DNA of 64,000 bases from Pleodorina starrii (Eukaryota > Chlorophyta > Chlorophyceae > Chlamydomonadales > Volvocaceae): NCBI GenBank assembly GCA_030267565.1, contig BRXU01000002.1, forward strand, positions 8,623,001-8,687,000. The letters run 5' to 3'. The position numbers and the translations under genes are program-made. Below the pieces are notes generated by a model, which saw only the letters and a list, made by a program, of their open reading frames with translations, ran no database searches and was not told where the DNA came from. Below are positions 10,900 to 22,203 of the stretch, one piece after another. How positions within the stretch are numbered: the first letter of the stretch is position 1; each line of letters opens with the position of its first letter.

Positions 10900-11800
10900 C
10901 CGGCGGCTGCACGTGTGGCGCCGCGGCCAGGACAGCGGTGACGAGGCGGTGGTCGGAGGGCGGGGGGCCCTGCCGACACCTCACAGCCGCGGAGAGAGGG
11001 CCCCAGGTCAGCAGATAGAGACGGTGACACGGTCAATCCGGGAGGCACCGGTGGGGCAGGAGAAGGTGTAGGAGCGGAGGGAGGGGTGCAGGTAGCGGAA
11101 GCCGTCCACAAGATCGGGGCACGCCATCTAGAAGCAAAGGGCGGTGCCGGCAACCCGCTGCCGCCCCCGGCCTGGGTGGAGTCCAGGGTGCGTGGGGTCG
11201 AGCACAAAGCTGAATTCAGCATCCCATACGTGGGAGCCGCCCGCAGCCGCCAGCGGTTGCAGGTGCTGTTGGATGAGCGCCCGCTGGAGCGCCCCCGCCG
11301 GCGAGGGAAGGAAGGCGCACAGCAGTGTGAAGTGAGTGCCCGCCCCACATGACATGAAGGTGAAGCAGGCGGCCCTCCGCCCCAGGGACCGGGGCGGCGG
11401 CGTCGGCGGGGACGGCGATGGCGCCGGAGGTGATAAGGTGAGAGCGTGCAAGGACGGCCACGCCCCCGCTGGGCCGGCCGCAAGCAGTCGGCACGGCAGG
11501 GCACCACCATGACGACCATTCGCCACACCGCTCCTGCCGCGCCACCGTGCGGAGCAGGGTCTGCGCCCGGGGAACCTCGTCTTCCCGGACGTGGGTCTCC
11601 TGAATGCGCACCATGTCGAGGCGCTGGCGCTTCCAGCAGCGCAGTAGCGCTGGTAAGTAGGTGCGCCGACACGCCGTGGTCAAGGGCACCCAGCAGGCCA
11701 CGCACGTTGCGGGTGCCAATTTACAGCCGCAGCTGCACGGACGGGTTGCCGGATGGGAGGAGGCCCTGGACATAAGTGGGGCAGGGAGCTCCCACAGCAC
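10900..11800 (-). pseudogene. LINE AP-type endonuclease domain, frameshifted
   Basis: This is the N-terminal part of the LINE ORF2. The frame GALDHGVSAHLLTSATALLE changes to KRQRLDMVRIQETHVREDE, giving the QETH box of apurinic endonucleases. SGGVAVLARSHLITSGAIAV follows, and then another frame gives the SRIDR and SDH catalytic boxes. At least two frameshifts and in-frame stops occur between these boxes. The activity nicked target DNA in living copies of the family. This copy cannot encode it. Confidence 0.65.
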
Positions 11801-11830
11801 CAAAAAATTATTCGCTTGCTACTTTTTCGC

Positions 11831-13364
11831 CGCCCCCGCCTTTCTTCAAGTGCGGTCTCGCTCACCGGCATTGAACTCTTAACGGAAGAACAAGGTCGAG
11901 TTCCGGAGTTCAGCCCGCTCCGCCTCGGCACGGGTCCGGGCCCCACATGCATGACCCGAGCCAGCACGCAGAGGAGTCGCTCGGCCGGTCCGGCCGGACG
12001 AACGGAATGCGTTCCGGTCTATTTCTTTCGTTTGGGTGGTGGCCGTTTGCGTGGTTTCGCCGCCAACTCGCATCCCCAAGCCCAGCCACAAGGCGTCCTT
12101 TCATCGCATCCCCTTGGACCCGCACCCTGATGCAACCCGCCCGGCTGGCACGTCCGTGCAAAATAGCTAGCATTTCCGCGCTCACACACACTGGCGCAGC
12201 AAACACATACGTACTGACGCATTTTTTGCGAAGAAATATCAAAATAATTGTTAAATGTTTGGGACCTCACAAGTGTCATTAAAAACTCGAAAGGGTCCCT
12301 CGCAAATATATGAGGTTGTAAAAAACAAATCCCCAGGCATCTCGCAAAATCTCCTCGCAAATATAATTTTTTTCGGCCGTTTTGCAGCTCTTACCAAGCA
12401 CTGGATACATCGGGTTCTTTGTGGAAAAAACATCGCGTCGGCAATGCTGCAACCCGCGACAGCTCACGACAACGCTCTCACGCCGGTTCTTCCTGCGTGA
12501 CAATCATGGAAAGCTAGAGTGTAAGTTCGCTGTTATTCCGGATGATTTTAGCCCCGTTGCAGTGTGCACCATGCATGGGGGCCGTGCGCGGTGCGGTCTT
12601 GGATGGCCTGTGTGGGGTTTGCTGCACCTTGCCGCCTTGTGGCATGGGCCCTGTGGCATGGTCGCCACCGTGCCGCCTTGTGGCGTGGGTATCATTCTGC
12701 AATACGGGACGCTTGTAATTTCTGAGAGTTCACAATTTACGGGGGGGTCTGGGGGGGCGAACCCCCACCCCAAGCGCTTCACGGTGAAGGAAAAAATTAA
12801 TTCTCCCCGAAAGTTTATTTCTTGGTTCGGAACAAACAAAAAATTGGGTCAGTACAGTACACGACATTTTAAAACCGACCACTCACATACGCACATACAA
12901 ACACATACAGGCTGGGCCTTGCACCCATTCGACAAGTAAAAAGAGAGCGCACTTATCACCAAAACGGCCGGATGAGAACAAAATATCCCAACCGTGGCTA
13001 CACACTTGGATAACCTGTTCTGTGTATTCGCCACCATCCACATGCGGTTCCAGCACGCGGCCCACCTCGCTCTAACTACTGCCGGCTGTTATTTGTTACT
13101 GCTCCGATGCAACACGCAGAAACGTACCGGCCATCAGAATTTGTCAATGGAAGCGTCCACACCGACTTCGGACAGGTAAGCCCCAAGCATAGATAATGAC
13201 ATGTCTTTGCAATACATGACAAATGCCCCTTCACCGGCCTCGAGATATTGGATGGAACTTCAGAGGAACGAGACACACACATTGACACATAGCCTGTCCA
13301 CTCCCCCTACGATGGCTCTAAAAGGCCAGAAATCTTCGCCCTACAAGCCCTGCATACACCGCTC
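11831..13364. other. AT-richer region, no gene seen
   Basis: Contains A/T-rich stretches (12200-12400, 12780-12960) and a G-run/C-run hairpin near 12740-12770 (GGGGGGG, GGGGGGG, then CCCCC and CCCC). Open frames are short and overlap on both strands. Part of it may be the 5' region of the LINE. Confidence 0.4.
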
Positions 13365-13369
13365 TTACA
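13365..13369 (-). terminator. polyadenylation signal TGTAA
   Basis: TGTAA on the minus strand, about 210 nt after the stop of the coiled-coil gene. TGTAA is the usual poly(A) signal in volvocine algae. Confidence 0.5.
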
Positions 13370-13579
13370 CTGGCGGCAAGTTAGGCCGGCACGGCTGCAG
13401 TGTCCCAGCGAATGACTCAATCCGCAACTACCCAGAGGCCTTTCCATGAGGACATCCGCCCGTGCAAACCGTGTACAGGCACACAGCTAGTACACTCCTG
13501 CTGGTGCACCGTTTGGAAATTTAGTCGACCGCAACGATTACGTACAATGCCCGATGCATGGGGTCCGCATATCTAAAAC

Positions 13580-14389
13580 CTACGTCACGGTGGCGCTACA
13601 CCTGATCCGAAAGCTAAATTCCACGATCTGCTGTGACAGGCGGAATGCGGACTCATTCTGCTGCTGGATGGCCTGCTCCAGCAGGCGCGGCAGGCACTTC
13701 GCAAGCGCCTGCACATGCTCCCCCAAACGGTAGCCGTCGGCGGTCGCAGCGTCCGTGAAACCGCTCCACTGCTCCGGCTCAATCTTCTCCACAAAGTCTT
13801 CTGCCCAGCGCAGCAGATCAGGCAGCTTGGCAACGGCCTCATCGCCACCCAGGGTGGCCTTCAGCTGCCCCGATGCCTGCTTGATGCGGCGGTAGGCCTC
13901 ACAAAGCGCCACTGCCCTCTCCTTGGCTTCCATGGCAAGAGAAGCAGCCATGCGCGCATCAGCGACGGCCTCATCAGCGGTGGCTTTCAAGGCAAGGCAC
14001 TGCAGCTCCACCTCGTCAACTGCGACGCGTGCTGCCCTGGCTGCAGCGACAGAGCAGTCGTCGAACTCTTGCAGGAGCACCGTGGTGGAGGCATCAGCAC
14101 ATGCCTGGACCTTCACCACATATGCCTCCCTGGCTGCCTTGGCCTCAGCTGTTGCGCTATCCGCCGCCCTCTGCAGCTTGACCATCTCTTCCATGGATGC
14201 GCTGGCGGCTGCCAAGGCACGGTTCTCATTGTCGTCGAGCCTTGACTTGAACTTTGGGCCCAGAGTTGCGATGAGGACAGCCATGTCCTTGAGGTTCATG
14301 TCGTGCAGTCCGCACTCCGCCAGCAGGGCGTCTGCTGTGGGAGAGGAGGAAGCAAGGTATGGAGTAAACAAGGTATGCAAGGTATGCAT
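13580..14389 (-). CDS. coiled-coil hypothetical protein
   Basis: A 269-residue frame can start at ATG 14389 and stops at 13580. From about residue 20 it is almost wholly helical, with Ala/Glu/Lys heptad-like composition: LAAASASMEEMVKLQRAADS, then LVKVQA-type segments, and later LLRWAEDFVEKIEPEQWSGF and LAKCLPRLLEQAIQQQNESA. The first residues may not be coding, because TCTCCCACAG directly precedes the codons for ADALLAECGLHD, so this could be a last exon starting near 14337. It lies downstream of, and on the same strand as, the minisatellite gene, whose own poly(A) signal is at 14605-14609. No known family is recognised. A structural or scaffold role is possible but unproven. Confidence 0.55.
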   Translation of the reverse strand: MHTLHTLFTPYLASSSPTADALLAECGLHDMNLKDMAVLIATLGPKFKSRLDDNENRALAAASASMEEMVKLQRAADSATAEAKAAREAYVVKVQACADASTTVLLQEFDDCSVAAARAARVAVDEVELQCLALKATADEAVADARMAASLAMEAKERAVALCEAYRRIKQASGQLKATLGGDEAVAKLPDLLRWAEDFVEKIEPEQWSGFTDAATADGYRLGEHVQALAKCLPRLLEQAIQQQNESAFRLSQQIVEFSFRIRCSATVT

Positions 14390-14604
14390 GTGAGGTTGGC
14401 AAGCCCGAACTAATATCAGAGCCCATGCAGTGGACTACTGAAGGGGTTCTGTTCTAGCTGTGTCTCTCACGCAACGAGCGTTTTTGCTATGATTCTTTCT
14501 TTATTATCGTGCAACCACAATACACCTCGCGGGGCCGCGGCGCTGGTTTATTTAGGCCACGGCGGAAGAGCAACTCTTGAACTTGATGCGCAATAATTGT
14601 ACAC

Positions 14605-14609
14605 TTACA
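14605..14609 (-). terminator. polyadenylation signal TGTAA
   Basis: TGTAA on the minus strand, about 27 nt after the stop codon at 14636-14638. It supports that stop as the true end of the upstream gene. Confidence 0.5.
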
Positions 14610-14635
14610 CGCATTTTTCACTTGTCAACTATAAC

Positions 14636-16238
14636 TCAGCATGCGAACCAATACCGAGTTGCATTTTCCTGGCACACCACGCAAAACTGATACCCACTTG
14701 TGCCCTGAGCCTTGCTTTGGTCGCCGTCAGCGCCCTGCGCGCCGCCATGCGCATCCTTGCTCAATGCTGATGGCGGCGGCGAATCACGCCGGCGGGCCCT
14801 GCTCCATGGACGAAACATGAATAATGACAAAACCGTGTGTAAGCATGGGAAGATTACGCGGTCACCACATTCCATTAGCTATCATTTGCCGACTCCTTGC
14901 TGCTGCCTGTCCTTCGTTGGCATTGCAACTGGTAGACTTGAACATGCAGGCAGCAGCCGTCATCAAGAAGGGCTTTGCAAGCATTTGTACCTGGGCGATA
15001 AACGCAAGACAACCCTAACCCACAACGTAGCTGACGATGCCACACCCTTCCGAAGCCTGGAGCCCTTTGTAACAACAACAACAACAACAGCAACACCCGT
15101 CTCCCCTTACCCACCCCGCCGGCTGTCGCTCGGTGTCTTCTGATGCAATGGCCCCATCGTGTGTGGTCGGCTGTCCTTCGGCGACGTTCACGGTAACGCC
15201 ACCAGACGCACTCCCTGGACTGCCCAACCAGCGCGGTTGTGGTGTCCGCGGCTCCACTTGCTGCTGGCCACCTGCTGGCATAACATGCAGGCAGGAAACA
15301 AGCAGGTGGAAGATTAATGTGCATGCCGCCCGGCGGCAGACGCCTAATAACTGGCGGTCGTTCACCAGGATGAGAGTATAGTGTCAACTTACGGCGGGAA
15401 GCAAGGCTAAACTCGGAGAAAACTGGGTAGTTGATGCACGGCTTTGATTGCGCACGCGAAATCAAGAGGTGAGTGACCGGACTAGCGGCAACAGCACCAT
15501 TGCAGCCAGAGACAACGTGCAATGAACTGCGGTGCATGTCGGGTTTCAAACGGGTTTCAAACATCAACTGCGTGCCAAAGGTGGTGGGCGGGTTATATTA
15601 CGGTATCGAACAGCCGCAATTCACAATCCGGCATACTCGCCACAACCCATCACCTACCCGGCGGTGTGGCATCTTCCTGCTCCAGCTCTCCCTGGCGCGC
15701 GCCGCCGGCCTCCTCCTGCCGCTGCTGTGGGCCTACGCCGGCCTCCTCCTGCCGCTGCTGTGGGCCTACGCCGGCGTCCTCCTGCCGCTGCTGTGGGCCT
15801 ACGCCGGCGTCCTCCTGCCGCTGCTGTGGGCCTACGCCGGCCTCCTCCTGCCGCTGCTGTGGGCCTACGCCGGCGTCCTCCTGCCGCTGCTGTGGGCCTA
15901 CGCCGGCGTCCTCCTGCCGCTGCTGTGGGCCTACGCCGGCGTCCTCCTGCCGCTGCTGTGGGCCTACGCCGGCCTCCTCCTGCCGCTGCTGTGGGCCTAC
16001 GCCGGCCTCCTCCTGCCGCTGGAGGATGCCTTCCTCCTCACCACCACGAAGAGTGCCGCATCCCTCCTGCTGCTCATGCGGCACGTGACCGCCTCCCTCA
16101 GCATCCTCCCGCCCGTGAGCGCCGCCGTCCTTATGTTGCAGGCGGCCGGCAACCGGCGGCAGACGCGCGCCGTACTCCTCCAGCCCACCTGCACCATCCA
16201 ATGCGCCGATGCCCCCCCGCTGCAGATTACTCGAGCGC
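14636..16238 (-). CDS. hypothetical protein with nine 11-residue Gln/Glu repeats
   Basis: Four minus-strand exons join in phase: about 16238-15658, 15274-15111, 14990-14866 and 14798-14636. Donors are CCGCCGG|GTAGGT, GGTGG|GTAAGG and AATGTG|GTGACC, and acceptors all end in AG. Exon 1 carries nine copies of QRQE(D/E)AGVGPQ plus a partial one. Exon 2 begins AGGQQQVEPRTPQPRW. Exon 3 holds FLMTAAACMFKSTSCNANEG. The last exon ends GYQFCVVCQENATRYWFAC, a Cys-rich tail that could bind a metal. The start codon and the first acceptor are not resolved, so the 5' end is approximate. The repeat exon is also open in plus frames, but the phase-perfect chain favours the minus strand. No family recognised. 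Confidence 0.45.
15707..16023. repeat. 33-bp minisatellite, 9 full copies plus a partial one
   Basis: The unit GGC(G/C)TCCTCCTGCCGCTG plus CTGTGGGCCTACGCC is repeated head to tail. Copies differ only at the third base pair of one codon (GTC or CTC), giving a pattern along the array. The unit length is a multiple of three, so every frame stays open. Confidence 0.9.
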
Positions 16239-16533
16239 CTGCAACCACAGAGATACACACATTGTGTTGAAGGACGAGTCAATCTAGAAGTCCGTGTAGT
16301 GCCAGGTCAAGACGTTTTGTTCCGTGCTGGGATTCATTCTTTGAGAGTGCAATGACAGAGTGTCGTTTCTTAGAGTGGCTGCCAGGAGTCCTAGGGTTGT
16401 TGGACACGTGTGTAGGCTAGCAATCACGGCAGCTTTGCGCCTTCCGGTGTGTCTACCGACTTCATGCTTGCACCGGCTCCAGGCGTGTCCGACTGGAGAT
16501 GCTGGCGCGTGTGACTCCATGTGCATTGAGTCC

Positions 16534-16538
16534 TTACA
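16534..16538 (-). terminator. polyadenylation signal TGTAA
   Basis: TGTAA on the minus strand, about 140 nt after the stop at 16677. Confidence 0.5.
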
Positions 16539-16676
16539 AACGCATAGGAAACCAATGCCCAACAGCGAGGCACTACGGGCAGGGTAGGTGCAGCGTACGA
16601 CGGAGAAGCTCGAGACGCAGGTGTGTGGTGACTAAGCCGGAACTCAATGCAGTTATTGACGTTGGGAGTGAGTTCA

Positions 16677-19600
16677 TCACCTGACGGCCTTGGACTTGGG
16701 GATAAGGAGGGTCGGATCAGCGCTCCTTGGCCGCTTCTGGAGCTGGAGCTCATCAGTGGAAGTTGCGCTGGCGGCTGTGGCGCGGGCCTTCATCGCGCCC
16801 AGGATGTGTGCAGCCGCATTTTTCTTCACCTTGCGCACTATGCGTTGCAGCCGGTTGACCAATCGGATTCGCTCCGTGTAGGCTTGTCCCGGTAACACGG
16901 ATGTGTCACCGCCGGCCGCCTCAATGGCCGCACGGAGTGCCGGGATCAGGGCATCGATTGTAGTGCTGCCAGCTGTCAGCTTCTCCAGCGGAATGTCGGG
17001 AAACGTCTTGCGGATCGCCTCGTCAAGGCAGTCACCGTAGCTGGCGGCACCCTTAGCAAGGTTCACCGCCGCCTCCCATTTCAGGTAGTCCTTGCGGACC
17101 TGCATGCAAGCGCGCGCGAGATCCACATACCGGCGCAGGATCGCACAGGGGATACGTGCCAATCACGTACACCTGGCCTTGCTCCCATATGATATATAAG
17201 GACAATGCTTGCCAAGCCGGAAACGGATCCTAACGGATGGATCCCAATGACGTTATGCCACTTGCACGCGCCAGGCTGTTGCACACTTCGGAAAGCGCGC
17301 CACAGCTGTCCCAGGAACTGGATGTTGGTCACCAATCAACACTTCTGTAGGTAGCTGGCGCAGCTGTGGTGTGACTTCCGAAGTGAAACAGCAGCAGCAC
17401 CCTATGGTGCGAATTCTTTCCATATTTATGACGGAACAGTCAAGGTCTATTCATGACATCCACCCGACTTTCGACGTCTGGGTATGCTTTCAGGCATGAT
17501 TGCACGCATGGATTCAAGCGCCCACCTCTCCAATACCGGTCGTCTGAACAAATCGCCGTTGCCCCCGATCGCGTGCAGCCTGCGAAGTGTTGAAGGGTTG
17601 GAATACCGACAGTGGACAGGCGCACAGAGCTTAGCAATAATGCCTAGCACCATCCATGCCAAGACGCCATGCATGACATCAAACAGGGGCAACGTGGCAT
17701 TGCAGAGAATCTGACTGCATAAGCGGCGTAGGGGCCTACAAACCATGTCCGTAAACCGGCCACACCGCACCCAACGCCAACATCGCTCATCCCGCATCGA
17801 TCAATCTCAAAGTGCGCTTTCGCCTGTCGCTGCCGGCGCACCTTGCCGCTCCCGGAGCCGGGTTGTTCCATGCCGCTTTCCTCGTACTCGTCAATGTCAG
17901 GGGTGTAGCTGACATCGCTATCTCGGCCGTATGCATCCTCCTCCTCGCCCGTCTCACCACAGGCGTCTGCTCCTGAAACATCGACGGCATGAATGAAGAT
18001 GCCACGCAGCGGTAATGTATCTTTACCGAGGCAGGAAGACAGTGTGCAGGCTGCTTAATACTCCACGAGAACACAAGCCATCACCATACGTCGGAGCAAG
18101 GAACCCGCAGCAAGAAGATGCATCATCCAACCACGACGAACATCGTTGTCATACGCTTGTAGGCAGTCAAGCCAAGCACCTCGCAATAAGAGGGATGTGC
18201 ACATTCAGGTATGGCTGGCGCGCACTCGGCACAAGGTCAGGTTGCAACCGGAACTATCAGGGCCCTCCCTCCCGCCGGCCTCGCACACGCGTGCGCTATG
18301 AAGAGCCCGATAAGCAGCTGACATCCCACACTGTATGTATGCACTGATTACCCGGTACATTCGGGCGGCACTTACGCCACCTCCACAGCGCTGGCTACAT
18401 ACCCAGCAAGGCCGGACTAACCGACGTTCCCTGAAAGCCATGTACGGCAGCGGCCCTTACTGAGTCCGATCTATGAAAGCAATGGGTTGATCTGGTCGGC
18501 CCACCTGCTGCCGAAGCAGCCCGGTCGCCCGCCAACGGCCGCTCGATTGGCCTGCACAAACGGATCCGCGCACACATGCCTGCTGCTTATGGTGCCTTCC
18601 ATGCAATTTTGTTGTGGAGGACAGTGATGAAGCAGTGGTGCGAGGCTTCGCAATGGCGAGCAGTTGGGGCGGATGCCCAAAGAAGGTTGCCCTTGGGCGG
18701 GACAACAGACAACAACGCAGTGTCAAGCACATGAAGTCACAATTCTGGTGAAGGAAAGATACGTACAATGTCGAGCGGCTCCTGCGACCGCTATGAAGGG
18801 CGAAACAGCAAAGTGGCTACGAGCAATATGAATCCAAAAAACGCTCCACGTGCGCTGCGAAACCCTCACCCTTGGGGCTCGGTGCCGGCAGCCGGCCTCT
18901 CCTGTTCTGCTCCGTCGCTGCTGGGTGCTGCGGTCGCCGCCGCCCCGTGGCGCCTGCCTCCCCCGGCGTGAACGGGGCCTGCTGCGGGCTCGCCGCCGTC
19001 ACGCCTGCAGACGCCGAATGGACACATGTTCTAATTCATAAGCGCCCACCATCCGTGACATGTGTCCCTTCAATAAGGCTCGGGGCCCGTATCGCGCCCC
19101 ATTCCCAGGTTTTCCGCTCCCTTGCCTGGCTCAAAAACGTCAATAAACTTCCGACCTCGCTGTGTGATCTGACTTTGATCAAAAGCGTGGCTACCAACCA
19201 ATGCAGCGGCGTGACACATACAAGCAGATAGTCACCGCACAGCCGGAGAGGTGAGGTATCGGCAAATGTGTGAAAGGATCAGGCTGCTGGCCTTGAAAGG
19301 ACTTTGATTGCATGTTGGATAGAACGAGGCCCGCCACATCTGCCCAACAAACCCTGTACAGCATGCACCGGCTACTGTGTATCCTCCTCACTTACCGCCG
19401 CCGCAGCCAACCGCTGTTAGGCGTGGTGTGCTCGCCCTGCTCGCGCTGCCGCTTGGCACTACCGCCGCCAGCAACGCCGGCGGCAGCCGCCTCTGGCACA
19501 GCTGATGCCGACGGCGTTGACGCAGCTGATGCCGGCGGCGTCAGCGCAGATGTCAACAGCTGTTCGACCCCGCGGCGAATCTTGTTCATAATGCTGTTTT

Positions 19601-19818
19601 CGTCCACGAGCGTCACGAGGCTATCGTCACCACCCGCCTCCCGAATAAGCTGCCGCACGCGAGGGAGGAGGTACTTGCAGTGGTGCTTGCCAAGCTTCAC
19701 GACGCCTTTTGTACCTTTAAACTCTTGGATCGCCTGCTCCAGGCAGTCCAGCAGCGTCTTCCTGTCACTCCGCTTCCGGTCGATCGGCTGGTCCCAGTTA
19801 ATACGCCGCTTCATTTTC
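16677..19818 (-). CDS. hypothetical protein with two copies of a helical AGGD domain
   Basis: Minus-strand exons: 19818-19396 (ATG at 19814), 19004-18870, possibly 18694-18512, then 17972-17842 and 17099-16677. Donors include CGGCG|GTAAGT and GGCAAG|GTGCGC, and the last intron is bounded by TTGCATGCAG. The first exon reads LLDCLEQAIQEF, then LLPRVRQLIREAGGDDSLV, then MNKIRRGVEQLLTS. The last exon reads GDCLDEAIRKTF, then LIPALRAAIEAAGGDTSVL, then NRLQRIVRKVKKNA. The spacing and residues match, so the protein carries the domain twice. Between them lie an Ala/Ser/Pro linker and an acidic segment (TGEEEDAYGRDSDVSYTPD). The exon near 18.6 kb does not fit the phase of the next one, so the middle is unresolved. 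No known family recognised. Confidence 0.5.
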
Positions 19819-21254
19819 CTGGGTTCCTGTACTCACAGCATGCAAGGGTGAGAAGGGCATACAAGAAAGGTGAGAATATGGCGCGCGGCAGAACATTGAT
19901 TGTGTATGGCTGTCCCGGTCCCCGGCTGGCCATACGAGCATAGGCCAAAAAGGCCAGGTGGATCCGAACGACGGAGAACGCACGCATAGGTAAGGTGCGT
20001 CCTCAGGTACCTGGCGGCGGCTTTTGCACAACATCAAACAAATGGTGTCTGCTCCCTCGTGGGAAGCTGGGAAAAGGGCGTCGCCACCGCCGGCTGCATT
20101 AGTACGGGTTGGGGCATTCCCATGACAGCGACCGATCGATGCAGCCGCTGCGGGTTGTCCGCCCGCCGGCGGCAGGTTACGTACAGCTTTGAGTCGTATG
20201 CTCGGCAATCCTGTATGTGTATGTTGTGAAGCTTTGGGGAGCTCGACACCACCGGGTGGGCGGGAACGGAGCACGCAGAGAGGTAGACAGTACGCTCATG
20301 GGCGCGGTAGCCATGACCGTTGCCAACACAGGCGGCAGGCTTGGTTGCCGGCAGGCAGGCTGGTTGCGGCCGGCTGGCTGGTTGCGGCGAGCTGCCGGCT
20401 GGCTGGTTGCGGCAGGCTTGGTTGCCGTGCGATGCATGTGGGTAAGGGAGCATGTGCAGCGCTGGTAAGACCGGGGTCCTGAAGTCGGGCAACTTCGCCG
20501 CCGCAACGATGCTCGTACGTAAATGATGAATTCCTAGGATTGATTGCCGTATTACCGGGGAGTTCTTATTGGGAACGGGCTTGTGCAGCGTTGTAATGCG
20601 TGCGGACCCCTGAAGTAATAAGACGGGTGCGTAAGCCGCAATAATGCAAGCCTAAGCCGACTTCCGTCATTGGGCGAGTATGCACGCGCGTGGCCAGAAG
20701 CCACGCCTTTGCGTTAGTTATGTCGCCCTTTTTCCAGGACACTTCTGACGACAGCCGAAATGGTTATCCCATTGAAGATGTGAAAGCATGGCTTTGTAGC
20801 GCGCCCTTCAGCGGGGGTGCCCTTGGGGCACAGGACAAGCTGCGCGCGGCTGGGAGGCCGTTGAGGGTCCTGAGGCGGCCGCGCCACTGTCTTCTAAAGG
20901 TTCTAATATGTCGTTTGCCTCTGTCCGTTACTTTTTAGGGGAGGGGGAGTCATGGGGAGTCATGGGGAGTCATGGCGGACTGGTGGGCACTACCTTTGGC
21001 AAGCAATCTATCGTAACCGTACCCATCCACCCTGCTCTACGACGGACAACTTTGAAGCCCGATAATTTCCGTAAACCCAGAAAAGATACATAGCAGATTT
21101 GGACCGCCCTCAAATTGCGTTTCCTATCTACCCCCTGGAGCTCACGTAGACGGAAGGCCGGTAGGCCGCACGGCAGATAGACAGGCAGGCACGCAGGGTC
21201 AAACCCGACGCCAGGGGGCGCCCCAGCCCAAGCCAGGCAGGGGCTCTGCCCAAA
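19819..21254. other. no secure gene; short tandem repeats
   Basis: A minus-strand stretch near 20270-20020 ends in a donor (CGCCAG|GTACCTGAGG) and could be an upstream exon of the AGGD-domain gene, but its frame is not supported by a family or by phase. Tandem repeats are present: GGCTGGTTGCGG-type units at about 20336-20440, and three copies of TCATGGGGAG at about 20949-20978. Confidence 0.35.
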
Positions 21255-21259
21255 TTACA
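21255..21259 (-). terminator. polyadenylation signal TGTAA
   Basis: TGTAA on the minus strand about 100 nt after the possible stop at 21358. Confidence 0.4.
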
Positions 21260-21357
21260 GCGAGCATTGAACGGGAGCTTGCAGTGCTTGCTGTAACTAT
21301 TACTCTTAAGCATTTGGGCGCCGTGTCATGACGCCCTTAACTGCAGGCCCGACACGT

Positions 21358-22203
21358 TCAGGTATGTGGCAGTACAGAAACCCTTTCAGACACAAGGGCC
21401 CCCCCTAAGGCCCCACATACCTTAACCTCCGCATCGTCGAACAGGTACGCAGCGCCATTTCGCTCCACACTCCCCCCCATAGCGCCGTCATCGTCCTCAG
21501 ATTCGTTGGGCTCCCGACCACCTGCCCTGCTGCCCGTTCCATGTCGCGTTTGGTCATCTGCCGCGAACTCTACACGCATGAGACGGGGAACATGCACGAC
21601 CGGGCCCGATGGCAGCGCGCATCGGCGGCCGTTGAATGTTGTGCCGTACACCAAAAAATTGTCCAGGCCGGCTCTGCAGCCTGACCCTCAAGCAAGGAAC
21701 ACACTCAATCGACCTTCGGACAGCAGTTCACAAGCACGGCTGCAAGGCATCTACGGTCGGTCATGAAACACGCGCATGTACCGACTCTATTCTGGCTCAC
21801 GTTAGCCCCAACGCCTCGCCAAACAGTGACGCCGGCGTCTGTGCTCTGCGCGCGAGCGTGGGCATGTGCACGCGCATAGGGCATATGAGCCAGCTACTTC
21901 ATTCCTGCTATTAGTTCACGCCGGTAGGACCCCTCCCCGCGGGCCCTCTGACTGTGCGTTTCGTGGGTTGCCACAGCCGCGTGGCTTACCATGCTGCGGT
22001 ACAGCGTGCTCACCGACACTCCTCAGGGCGGCAGTAGTGGGCTGTAAAGACCCTGGTTCCGGTTGGGAAGGGTCAAGAACGCCTGCGTGGTGGATGCCAG
22101 GTTACCCAAGGCCCTCTATGCACTGCTCCTATCTTGCAGCACCTTAACTTACCGCCCATGTGTTGCCTCGCCTCTGCCATCCGGAGCGCCCAGGGTGAAG
22201 GAG
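21358..22203 (-). CDS. hypothetical protein, two C-terminal exons
   Basis: Two minus-strand exons join in phase: 22203-22153 (SFTLGAPDGRGEATHG, donor GGGCG|GTAAGT) and one starting at 21673 (AGLDNFLVYGTTFNGRRCAL, then VVHVPRLMRVEFAADDQTRH and an acidic ESEDDDG stretch). The second exon either splices at 21421 (GAGGTTAAG|GTATGTG) or reads on for 21 codons to a stop at 21358, about 100 nt before a TGTAA. The second choice makes it the last exon. Upstream exons are not found. The segment with FLVYGTTFNGRR and PVVHVPRLMRVEF looks like a beta-rich globular domain, but I cannot name it. Confidence 0.42.

Larger units (their letters stand above)
8040..11830 (-). mobile_element. LINE (L1-like) retrotransposon, inactive copy
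   Basis: Read on the minus strand, pieces of a LINE ORF2 appear in order. The endonuclease comes first: MVRIQETHVRED near 11600, SGGVAVLAR near 11460, SRIDRVTVSI near 11035 and SDHRLV near 10950. The reverse transcriptase N-terminal part follows: PPGRAPGADGIPAELHQ near 10180. Next are a post-catalytic segment (RLNLNMMEILPFDP near 10030), a long C-terminal region, and a terminal zinc-type motif (CPCG ... HLFWDCFVA near 8480-8570) typical of green-algal LINEs. The parts lie in different frames, and the RT core with the YADD box is missing. Element ends, target-site duplications and an ORF1 are not identified. Confidence 0.75.

Noticed and set aside
15473..16270. 265-codon plus-strand frame with LLLPLLWAYAG repeats
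   Set aside because: It has no plausible start or splice context, whereas the minus strand has a four-exon chain in phase.
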